Part shown: positions 7,098 to 14,064 of the stretch, in pieces
Position numbering within the stretch: position 1 is the first letter of the stretch
Layout of the letters: every line of letters begins with the position of its first letter
Assembly (NCBI GenBank): GCA_903859265.1
Contig: CAIOLZ010000216.1
Span: forward strand, 1-14,064
DNA: 14,064 nt
Reading direction: 5' to 3'
Source of the DNA: an uncultured beta proteobacterium
GTDB taxonomy: Bacteria; Pseudomonadota; Gammaproteobacteria; Burkholderiales; Burkholderiaceae_C
Program-made: the position numbers and the translations under genes
Notes under the pieces: generated by a model
What the model was told of the DNA's origin: nothing
What the model saw: the letters and a program-made list of their open reading frames with translations, nothing else
Database searches by the model: none

Positions 7098-8237
7098 ATG
7101 CAAAAAGCCATCAGACCCCGAACCATTGTTGCCGCCGCGTCATTGCTGCTGGCGGCCACTGCGCTGCATATGCTGACCGGAACTGCCAGCCAGGCACAAA
7201 CGGGCACGCACCCCACTGCTGCCAAAGCCTCGATGACCATCACCACCACGGAGCCGGTGCAAAGCAATTTGCCGCTGCGCCTGTCCGCCAACGGCAATGT
7301 GGCAGCCTGGCAGGAGGCCAGTGTGGGCTCTGAGTCGAACGGGCTAAAGCTCGCGCAGGTCTATGCCAACGTCGGCGATTTTGTCAAAAAAGACCAGTTG
7401 CTCGCCGAATTTGACAACCAAACCGTGATGGCTGATGTGGCGCTGGCCAAGGCCGGATTGGCCGAGGCGATGGCGTCGAGTGCCGACGCGCGCTCCAATG
7501 CCGAGCGTGCGCGCACACTGCAAAACACGGGGGCTCTGAGTACGCAGCAGATCAACCAGTTTCTGACCTCCGAACTCTCCGCAATGGCACATGTGGAAAG
7601 CGCCCGCGCAACCCTGCAGCAACAGGACCTGCGGCTCAAAAACACCCGCGTTCTGGCCCCGGACAGCGGCGTGATCTCGGCCCGCAACGCCACCGTGGGT
7701 GCGGTGCCTGGCGCAGGGACCGAGCTGTTTCGCCTGATCCGGCAAGGCCGGCTCGAATGGCGCGCTGAAGTCACCTCTGCGGAACTGGCACTCGTCAAGG
7801 TCGGCACCGTCGTCCAAATTACCGCGCCGTGGGGCGCGGCGGTGGAAGGCAAAGTGCGCATGGTGGGCCCGACAGTGGACCTGCAAACCCGCAACGCGCT
7901 GGTCTATGTGGACATCAAAACCGCCCCCCGCAATGCAGCAGACCCGGCTGGCGGATTACTGAAGGCCGGCATGTACGCCCGCGGCGAATTCGTGCTGGGG
8001 AGTACCCAGGCACTGACGGTGCCGCAAGAAGCGGTAGTCGTGCGCGACGGCTTCAGCTATCTGTTCAAGGTCGGACCTGGCAACAGGGTCATACAGCAAA
8101 GAGTCGAGACCGGCCGGCGTGTCGGCAACCTCGTGGAGATCACCCAGGGCATCACCGCGGGCATGACGGTGGCTGTTTCAGGCGCAGGTTTTCTCAATGA
8201 CGGTGACACCGTTCGCGTCAACAACGCCGCCCAATAG
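7098..8237 (+). CDS. RND efflux periplasmic adaptor (membrane fusion protein)
   Basis: This 379-residue protein would link the inner-membrane pump to the outer-membrane channel. Residues 1-34 look like a signal peptide (IRPRTIVAAASLLLAATALHML, then SQA before Gln); there is no lipobox cysteine. The lipoyl-like half-motifs are visible: VYANVGDFVKKDQLLAEFDNQ at about residues 89-110 and LKNTRVLAPDSGVISARNATVG at about 175-197. Between them is an Ala/Gln-rich helical hairpin. The beta-barrel and membrane-proximal parts follow, with LTVPQEAVVVRDGFSYLFKV and VGNLVEITQGITAGMTVAVSGAGFLNDGD. The start ATG at 7098 has only a poor ribosome binding site (GAGAAA about 12 bases upstream). It is 24 bases after the channel gene and 11 bases before the pump gene, a clear operon. 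Substrates are not predictable from it. Confidence 0.93.
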   Translation: MQKAIRPRTIVAAASLLLAATALHMLTGTASQAQTGTHPTAAKASMTITTTEPVQSNLPLRLSANGNVAAWQEASVGSESNGLKLAQVYANVGDFVKKDQLLAEFDNQTVMADVALAKAGLAEAMASSADARSNAERARTLQNTGALSTQQINQFLTSELSAMAHVESARATLQQQDLRLKNTRVLAPDSGVISARNATVGAVPGAGTELFRLIRQGRLEWRAEVTSAELALVKVGTVVQITAPWGAAVEGKVRMVGPTVDLQTRNALVYVDIKTAPRNAADPAGGLLKAGMYARGEFVLGSTQALTVPQEAVVVRDGFSYLFKVGPGNRVIQQRVETGRRVGNLVEITQGITAGMTVAVSGAGFLNDGDTVRVNNAAQ

Positions 8238-8248
8238 AAAGCCGACCT

Positions 8249-11200
8249 ATGAATGTTTCGGCCTGGTCGATCAAAAACCCGATCGCGGCAGTGATGCTGT
8301 TTGTGGGACTTACCTTTGCCGGTGTGGTGTCGTTCAATGCCATGAAAGTCCAGAACTTTCCGGACCTGGACTTGCCGACCATCACGGTCAGCGCATCTTT
8401 ACCCGGCGCGTCGCCGCCACAACTAGAAAGTGAAGTCGCCCGCAAGCTGGAAAATTCGATTGCCACCACACAGGGTCTCAAGCACATCACCACGCGGGTG
8501 CAGGACGGTGGTGTCACGATTACAGCGGAATTCAGGCTTGAAAAGCCGGGACAGGAAGCGCTCGACGACGTACGCTCGGCAGTCGCGCAAGTGCGCTCGG
8601 ACCTGCCGACCGACCTTCGTGATCCGGTCATCAACAAAGTCAACCTCGCCGGTTCGCCGGTATTGGCGTACACCGTGGCGTCTGCGCAAATGGATGACCA
8701 GTCACTGAGCTGGTTCGTGGACAACACGATTGCGCGGCGCCTGCTGTCGGTGCGCGGCGTGGGTGCCATCAATCGCGTCGGTGGTGTGGACCGTGAGGTG
8801 CAAGTGGCGCTGGACCCTGCGCGACTGCAAGCGCTCAACACCACCGCAGCCGACATTTCGCGCCAACTCAAGGTCGTGCAACAGGAGTCCACCGGGGGGC
8901 GCACCGACATTGGCGGCAGCGAACAGTCCGTGCGCACACTGGCCAACGTGGGCAGCGCGCAAGAACTGGAAAACCTGGAAATTGCCTTGTCGGACGGGCG
9001 CCATATCCGTCTCGGTGCGGTAGCGACGGTGCGCGACACCGTGGCCGAACCGCGTGCTGCGGCCTTGCTCAACGGCAAGCCGGTGGTGGGATTTGAAGTG
9101 GCACGCAGCAAGGGGGCGGGCGAAATCGAGGTCGGCAATGCGGTGCGCGCGGCTCTGGAAGAATTGCGTGCACAGCACCCGGACATGCAGATATCGGAGG
9201 CCTTCGATTTCGTCACGCCGGTGCAGGAGGAGTACGACGGGTCGATGCACCTGCTGTACGAAGGTGCAGCGCTGGCAGTGCTGGTGGTATGGCTTTTTCT
9301 GCGCGACGCGCGCGCCACCTTTGTGTCCGCCGTGGCGCTGCCCCTGTCGGCGATTCCGGCCTTTATCGGCATGCGTTATCTCGACTTCAGCGTCAACGTG
9401 ATCACGCTGCTGGCACTGTCGCTGGTGATCGGCATTCTGGTTGACGACGCGATTGTGGAAGTGGAAAACATCGTGCGCCACTTGCGCATGGGCAAGTCGC
9501 CTTATCGGGCGGCCATGGAAGCAGCCGACGAGATTGGTCTGGCGGTGATTGCCACCACGTTCACGCTGATCGCCGTGTTCCTACCCACTGCGTTTATGGC
9601 AGGCATTCCGGGCAAATTTTTCAAACAATTCGGCTGGACGGCATCGCTGGCGGTGGCGGCCTCGTTGTTGGTGGCGCGGGTGCTGACCCCGATGATGGCG
9701 GCTTACCTGCTCAAACCCATCGTGACGCACCACGATGACCCGCGCTGGATGCGCGCTTACATGCGCTGGGCGCGGTGGTGCATCGCGCACCGGCTGGTCA
9801 CCGCCCTGGCGGCGGGCGCTTTTTTTGTTGCTTCGCTGATGCTGATTCCGCTCTTGCCAAAAGGCTTTATTCCGCCCGATGACAACTCCCAGACACAGGT
9901 TTACCTGGAACTGGCACCGGGCGCAACACTGGCGCAGACCAAAGCCGCCGCTGAAGACGCACGACTGCGCCTGATGCAGGTGGCACATGTCCGAAGCATC
10001 TACACCACGATTGGCGGTGGCGCCGCTGGCAGCGACCCCTTTGCACCCCAGGGTGCAGCAGAAGTTCGCAAAGCCACGCTGACGGTATTGCTGGACGAGC
10101 GCCGGGCCCGCCCACGCAAACAGGGCATCGAACAGAAAATGCGCGAGGCGCTCGAGCCGATTGCGGGCGTGCGCAGCAAAGTCGGACTCGGTGGCTCGGG
10201 TGAAAAATATGTTCTGGTGCTGACCGGCGAAGACCCGAACGCGTTGAGCGCGGCAGCCCAAGCGGTTGAGCGCGATTTGCGGACCATTCCAGGCTTGGGC
10301 AATATCGCCTCCAGCGCCAGCCTGGTGCGCCCCGAAATTGCGGTGCGTCCGGACTTTGGCCGCGCCGCCGATCTGGGTGTGACCAGCACTTCCATCGGCG
10401 ATACCCTGCGCATCGCCACGGTAGGTGACTACGACGCGGCCCTGCCCAAATTGAACCTCAGCCAGCGCCAGGTCCCCATCGTGGTCAAGCTTGATGCCGC
10501 AGCGCGCAAGGACCTCGAACTGCTCGGACGCCTCAGCGTTCCTGGCACCAAAGGACCGGTGATGCTCAGCCAGGTCGCGTTACTCGAAGTTGCCAGCGGA
10601 CCGGCGGTGATTGACCGGTATGACCGGTCACGCAACATCAACTTCGACATCGAACTCTCCGGCATTCCCCTGGGCGAGGTCGCTACTGCCGTGCAAAAGC
10701 TGCCGTCCATCAACAACCTTCCCGCCGGAGTGGCGGTGCGCGAGGTCGGGGATGCCGAGGTCATGAGCGAATTGTTCGCCAGCTTTGGCCTGGCCATGCT
10801 CACGGGCGTGTTGTGCATCTACATCGTTCTGGTGTTGCTGTTCAAGAGTTTTTTGCATCCGGTGACCATTCTGGCGGCACTGCCTTTGTCGCTGGGCGGC
10901 GCGTTTGTCGGTTTGCTTCTGGCCGACAAGAGCTTTTCCATGCCCTCGCTGATCGGACTCATCATGCTCATGGGCGTGGCCACAAAAAATTCAATCCTGC
11001 TGGTGGAGTACGCGATCCTGGCCCGGCGTGGCAATGACGGCAGCAATGGACGGCCCGTTGCGGCGCCGATGTCACGCTGGGACGCACTGCTCGACGCCTG
11101 CCACAAGCGGGCCCGCCCGATCATCATGACCACGCTGGCCATGGGTGCCGGCATGCTGCCGATTGCCATCGGCCTGGGTGCCGCAGACACCAGCTTTCGC

Positions 11201-11350
11201 TCGCCCATGGCGATTGCCGTCATTGGCGGCTTGATCACTTCCACATTTTTGAGTCTGCTGGTCATCCCGGCGGTCTTCACCTATGTGGACGACCTTGCCC
11301 AATGGATGACAAAGCAAGTACGATCGACGGCCACGCCGGACCGCCCCTAA
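8249..11350 (+). CDS. RND-family proton-driven efflux pump (AcrB/HAE1-like inner-membrane transporter)
   Basis: This 1033-residue inner-membrane protein is the energy-coupled pump of the tripartite system. The architecture is standard: one helix at about residues 10-30, a large periplasmic loop, a helix bundle from about 333, a second large loop after about residue 530, and a final bundle from about 850. The helix-4 motif LVIGILVDDAIVEVENIVRHL carries the paired aspartates Asp399 and Asp400, and GVATKNSILLVEYA carries Lys913, matching the proton-relay residues of AcrB. FDFVTPVQEEYDGSMH and FMAGIPGKFFKQFG are also family-typical. The ribosome binding site is weak, so coupling to the adaptor 11 bases upstream is likely. 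Length is close to AcrB. Drug-type export (HAE1) is more likely than heavy-metal export, because the helix-4 motif differs from the metal-pump form. Confidence 0.94.
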   Translation: MNVSAWSIKNPIAAVMLFVGLTFAGVVSFNAMKVQNFPDLDLPTITVSASLPGASPPQLESEVARKLENSIATTQGLKHITTRVQDGGVTITAEFRLEKPGQEALDDVRSAVAQVRSDLPTDLRDPVINKVNLAGSPVLAYTVASAQMDDQSLSWFVDNTIARRLLSVRGVGAINRVGGVDREVQVALDPARLQALNTTAADISRQLKVVQQESTGGRTDIGGSEQSVRTLANVGSAQELENLEIALSDGRHIRLGAVATVRDTVAEPRAAALLNGKPVVGFEVARSKGAGEIEVGNAVRAALEELRAQHPDMQISEAFDFVTPVQEEYDGSMHLLYEGAALAVLVVWLFLRDARATFVSAVALPLSAIPAFIGMRYLDFSVNVITLLALSLVIGILVDDAIVEVENIVRHLRMGKSPYRAAMEAADEIGLAVIATTFTLIAVFLPTAFMAGIPGKFFKQFGWTASLAVAASLLVARVLTPMMAAYLLKPIVTHHDDPRWMRAYMRWARWCIAHRLVTALAAGAFFVASLMLIPLLPKGFIPPDDNSQTQVYLELAPGATLAQTKAAAEDARLRLMQVAHVRSIYTTIGGGAAGSDPFAPQGAAEVRKATLTVLLDERRARPRKQGIEQKMREALEPIAGVRSKVGLGGSGEKYVLVLTGEDPNALSAAAQAVERDLRTIPGLGNIASSASLVRPEIAVRPDFGRAADLGVTSTSIGDTLRIATVGDYDAALPKLNLSQRQVPIVVKLDAAARKDLELLGRLSVPGTKGPVMLSQVALLEVASGPAVIDRYDRSRNINFDIELSGIPLGEVATAVQKLPSINNLPAGVAVREVGDAEVMSELFASFGLAMLTGVLCIYIVLVLLFKSFLHPVTILAALPLSLGGAFVGLLLADKSFSMPSLIGLIMLMGVATKNSILLVEYAILARRGNDGSNGRPVAAPMSRWDALLDACHKRARPIIMTTLAMGAGMLPIAIGLGAADTSFRSPMAIAVIGGLITSTFLSLLVIPAVFTYVDDLAQWMTKQVRSTATPDRP

Positions 11351-11368
11351 CCCAACACACTGGCCTTC

Positions 11369-14064
11369 ATGCTGTCTGCCGATAACGACCGAGACGAAAC
11401 CTGGAAGCTCGCACTGGACTGCGCGGGTTCGGGGGTTTGGGACTGGAACATTGCCGACGGCACGCAGACCCATTCCGTACTTTGGGAAACCATGCTCGGC
11501 TTCAGTGGGTCGGAGGTCGAAAACGGATACGCCGAATTTGTGGCGCGTCTGCATCCGGACGACACGGCGCCTTATGCTTCAGCGCTCGAAGACCATCTGC
11601 AAGGGCGCACCAGCATCTTCACCGCGGATCTCCGATTGCGCAAAAAGCAAGGCCAATGGACCTGGATTCACGCGCGCGGCATGGTGGTGAGCCGGGATCC
11701 CAGCGGCAAGCCACTGCGCATGATCGGCACCCATACCGATATCAATGACAGAAAAGATGTTGAATTCGCGCTGCAGCAGCAAACCAATCTGTTGCGCAAC
11801 ACCATGGGCCACATCAGCCAGGGCATTTATGTTTTTGACAGTGACATGCGACTCATTTCCTTCAATGCTCGCGCTTGCGAAATGCTCGATTTGTCGCCCG
11901 ATTTTCTAAACACCAAGCCAACCGAGTACGAACTCTTCACTTTCCAAAACCGGCGGGGCGATTTCGGACCGAACGGCATCCTGGTGCAGGATCAGGCCCG
12001 GGAGGCCGTCATGTCCGTCGCTGGCGCTGCGCCGCCGAGCGTTTATCTTCGCACCACGGTGTCAGGCAAAACGCTGGAGATTAAGTCGCACGCTTTGCCC
12101 GAAGGCGGTCTGGTGCGCACCTTTACCGACGTTTCCGATTACGTGAAAACGCAGGCTGCACGCGAACGGCTCGACAGCCTGCTGGCCGCGACCCAGGCAC
12201 TCGCACAAGTCGGGGGCTGGGAGGTGGACGGGCTCGCCGATCAGGTATTTTGGACCGACGGCGTTTACCGGATTTTCGAGACCGCGCCGGAGCGCTACCG
12301 TCCGACCACTGCGATGGCCACTGCGGAGCGATTTTTCACCCCGCAATCCATGGTCATATTGCGCAATGCGTACTACGACCGTGACAACCAGCCAACGTCG
12401 CACAACCTGGAGCTTGAAGCCATCACCGACACTGGTCGCCGTATCTGGGTGCGCTCGGCCGGCACCTCCAAATGGGCGGATGGCCAGCTCATATCCTGGA
12501 CTTCGGTGATTCAGAACATCACCGAACGCAAGCAGGCCAGCGCGGCCTTGTTGGAAACCGAAAGCCGCTGGAAGCTGGCGATGGAGAGCACCGGTGATGG
12601 CGTCTGGGATTGGCATATCCCAAGTGGGGTCGAGTTTTACTCCCGGCGTCTGCTCGAAATGTTTGGCTACGAGGAGGGTGAGCTCCGCAACAACCCGGCC
12701 GAGCTCGACGGTAGAACCCATCCGGACGACATTGCGCAAATGGAATTGGCGCGCAAAGCGCATTTTTCAGGCAAAACACCGACCTACCTCAACGAGCACC
12801 GCGTGCGTTGCAGCGACGGAAGCTGGAAATGGGTGCTATCGCGCGGCATGGTGATCAGCCGCGACAACAAAGGCAGACCACTGCGCATGATCGGCACGCA
12901 CACCGACATTACGGAGCGCAAAAATTCCGAGGCTTTGATCCGCCAGCAAGCATTTTTTGACACGCTGACCGGGCTTCCCAACCGACGCATGTTGCGCGAC
13001 CGGCTGGAGCAGGAAATTAAAAAGTGCAAACGTGACGCCCAGCAGATCGCCATATTGTTCATGGACCTGGATCACTTCAAGGAAGTCAACGACACGCTCG
13101 GCCACGACAGTGGGGACCAATTGCTGATTGAAGCAGCCCGGCGGCTGAAAAGCTGCGTGCGCGAGTCCGACACGGTGGCCCGCATGGGCGGAGACGAATT
13201 CACCATCATCCTGACGGAAATTACCGACTCTGACCGGCTCCAACCGGTGCTGCAAAAGTTGCTGCGATCGATTGACGCAGTTTTCCAACTCGGGGAAGAG
13301 CAGGTTTTCGTATCCGCCAGCATCGGCGTAACGCTCTATCCGCTCGACGGCGTCGAGATCGAGGATCTGTTCAAGAATGCCGACCAGGCACTTTACGTGG
13401 CCAAGGGCGAAGGCCGCAACCGTTTCAGCTTTTTCACACCGGCGCTGCAGGAAGCTGCTCAAACCCGGGTTCGACTGGCCAATGATTTGCGCACGGCACT
13501 GGGTGATGCCCAGTTTCGCGTCGCCTACCAGCCCATTATCGAACTCGCCACGGGGTCGATTCACAAGGCCGAGGCGCTGATCCGCTGGGAACATCCCAAG
13601 CGCGGTCTGGTCAGCCCGGCCCAATTCATACCGATTGCGGAATCGAGTGGACTGATTGTGGATATTGGGGAATGGGTATTTCGACAAGCAGCAGAGCAGG
13701 TTCGCCATTGGCGCAAAACGCTCGCGCCCAATTTTCAGATCAGCGTGAACCGCTCGCCGGTTCAGTTTCAGCACGACGACCGTGGGCAGGCGTCCTGGGG
13801 ATTGCAGTTGCAAGCCATGGGTTTGCCCGGAGAAAGCGTGGTGGTGGAAATCACCGAAGGCCTGTTGCTCGACACCAGTGCGATCGTCGGTGATCAGTTG
13901 CTGGAAATGAGCGATGCGGGCATTCAGGTCTCGCTGGATGACTTTGGAACCGGTTACTCGTCATTGGCCTATTTGCAAAAATTCGACATCGATTTCATCA
14001 AGATCGACCAATCGTTCGTGCGCTACCTGATCCCGGATTCGACCGACCTGGCGCTGTGCCGCGC
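11369..14064 (+). CDS. PAS-PAS-PAS-PAS-GGDEF-EAL cyclic di-GMP signalling protein (partial, C-terminus missing)
   Basis: The first 898 residues of a cytosolic sensor that can make or break cyclic di-GMP; the frame is open to the right edge. PAS-like domains lie at about residues 10-128, 132-262, 270-392 and 400-518. The first and fourth end in closely similar PAC segments (GMVVSRD... and GMVISRD..., both with LRMIGTHTDI). The GGDEF domain (about 530-695) has DTLTGLPNRR, MDLDHFKEVND, intact GGDEF at 607-611 and the inhibitory site RESD at 598-601. The EAL domain starts near 709 with EAL at 735-737, Asn794, EITE at 827-830, DDFGTGYSS from 857 and Lys878, so visible catalytic residues are present; the last two expected (Glu and Gln) lie beyond the edge. 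No signal peptide or membrane helix is seen. The start ATG lacks a ribosome binding site and follows the pump stop by 18 bases in the same frame. Confidence 0.93.
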   Translation, partial: MLSADNDRDETWKLALDCAGSGVWDWNIADGTQTHSVLWETMLGFSGSEVENGYAEFVARLHPDDTAPYASALEDHLQGRTSIFTADLRLRKKQGQWTWIHARGMVVSRDPSGKPLRMIGTHTDINDRKDVEFALQQQTNLLRNTMGHISQGIYVFDSDMRLISFNARACEMLDLSPDFLNTKPTEYELFTFQNRRGDFGPNGILVQDQAREAVMSVAGAAPPSVYLRTTVSGKTLEIKSHALPEGGLVRTFTDVSDYVKTQAARERLDSLLAATQALAQVGGWEVDGLADQVFWTDGVYRIFETAPERYRPTTAMATAERFFTPQSMVILRNAYYDRDNQPTSHNLELEAITDTGRRIWVRSAGTSKWADGQLISWTSVIQNITERKQASAALLETESRWKLAMESTGDGVWDWHIPSGVEFYSRRLLEMFGYEEGELRNNPAELDGRTHPDDIAQMELARKAHFSGKTPTYLNEHRVRCSDGSWKWVLSRGMVISRDNKGRPLRMIGTHTDITERKNSEALIRQQAFFDTLTGLPNRRMLRDRLEQEIKKCKRDAQQIAILFMDLDHFKEVNDTLGHDSGDQLLIEAARRLKSCVRESDTVARMGGDEFTIILTEITDSDRLQPVLQKLLRSIDAVFQLGEEQVFVSASIGVTLYPLDGVEIEDLFKNADQALYVAKGEGRNRFSFFTPALQEAAQTRVRLANDLRTALGDAQFRVAYQPIIELATGSIHKAEALIRWEHPKRGLVSPAQFIPIAESSGLIVDIGEWVFRQAAEQVRHWRKTLAPNFQISVNRSPVQFQHDDRGQASWGLQLQAMGLPGESVVVEITEGLLLDTSAIVGDQLLEMSDAGIQVSLDDFGTGYSSLAYLQKFDIDFIKIDQSFVRYLIPDSTDLALCR
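11711..11730 (+). repeat. 20-base intragenic repeat, copy 1 (PAS domain 1)
   Basis: This 20-base stretch, encoding PLRMIG and the start of the next residue from residue 115, is identical at 12878-12897. It is part of a longer similarity between the first and fourth PAS-like domains and most likely records an internal domain duplication or gene conversion, not a mobile repeat. Confidence 0.7.
12878..12897 (+). repeat. 20-base intragenic repeat, copy 2 (PAS domain 4)
   Basis: This is the identical partner of the repeat at 11711-11730, 1167 bases (389 codons) downstream and in the same frame. The sequence around it diverges at third codon positions, while the protein remains similar. Confidence 0.7.

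Noticed and set aside
8218..9372. A 384-codon open frame on the minus strand inside the RND pump gene
   Set aside because: The composition is Ser/Arg/Thr-rich with no recognisable fold, and the pump frame on the plus strand is unambiguous with all key motifs.
12836..13813. A 325-codon open frame on the minus strand inside the GGDEF-EAL gene
   Set aside because: It is antisense to an intact catalytic region with strong motif conservation; no independent evidence for expression or family membership.

Overview
The window looks like a chromosomal segment from a GC-rich Gram-negative bacterium, most likely a betaproteobacterium of the Burkholderiales and perhaps Comamonadaceae-like. This placement is an inference from protein style, codon use and gene content; there is no rRNA or other marker gene here. 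I see no insertion sequence, phage gene, tRNA, rRNA or CRISPR array.

Left half (1-5458), all genes on the minus strand. Read in the direction of transcription the order is: scoA-like and scoB-like subunits of a 3-oxoacid CoA-transferase (5458-4751, 4716-4069), a small four-helix membrane protein I do not recognise (3993-3496), then a branched-chain-amino-acid-type (HAAT family) ABC importer: periplasmic binding protein (3331-2144), LivH-type permease (2125-1250), LivM-type permease (1253-306) and the start of the LivG-type ATPase (309 to the left edge). The transporter genes are tightly packed, with 4-base start/stop overlaps. The 164-base gap upstream of the binding-protein gene carries two inverted repeats with the same TGCAAT/ATTGCA arms and is the best candidate for a regulated promoter. 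Leucine breakdown yields acetoacetate, which a ScoAB enzyme would activate, so uptake and catabolism may be linked.

Right half (5583-14064), all genes on the plus strand and divergent from the left half across a 124-base gap. A complete tripartite RND efflux system is encoded in the order outer-membrane factor (5583-7073), periplasmic adaptor (7098-8237), inner-membrane RND pump (8249-11350). It is followed after only 18 bases, in the same reading frame as the pump, by a long cytosolic signalling protein with four PAS-like domains, a GGDEF domain and an EAL domain (11369 to the right edge, incomplete). The pump keeps its proton-relay residues and the signalling protein keeps the catalytic motifs visible for both making and degrading cyclic di-GMP.

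The families are all known. The parts that most deserve a second look are the coupling of the efflux operon to a cyclic di-GMP enzyme, the paired repeats upstream of the liv genes, and the unrecognised membrane protein between the CoA-transferase and the transporter. I did not find convincing evidence of a wholly new system.
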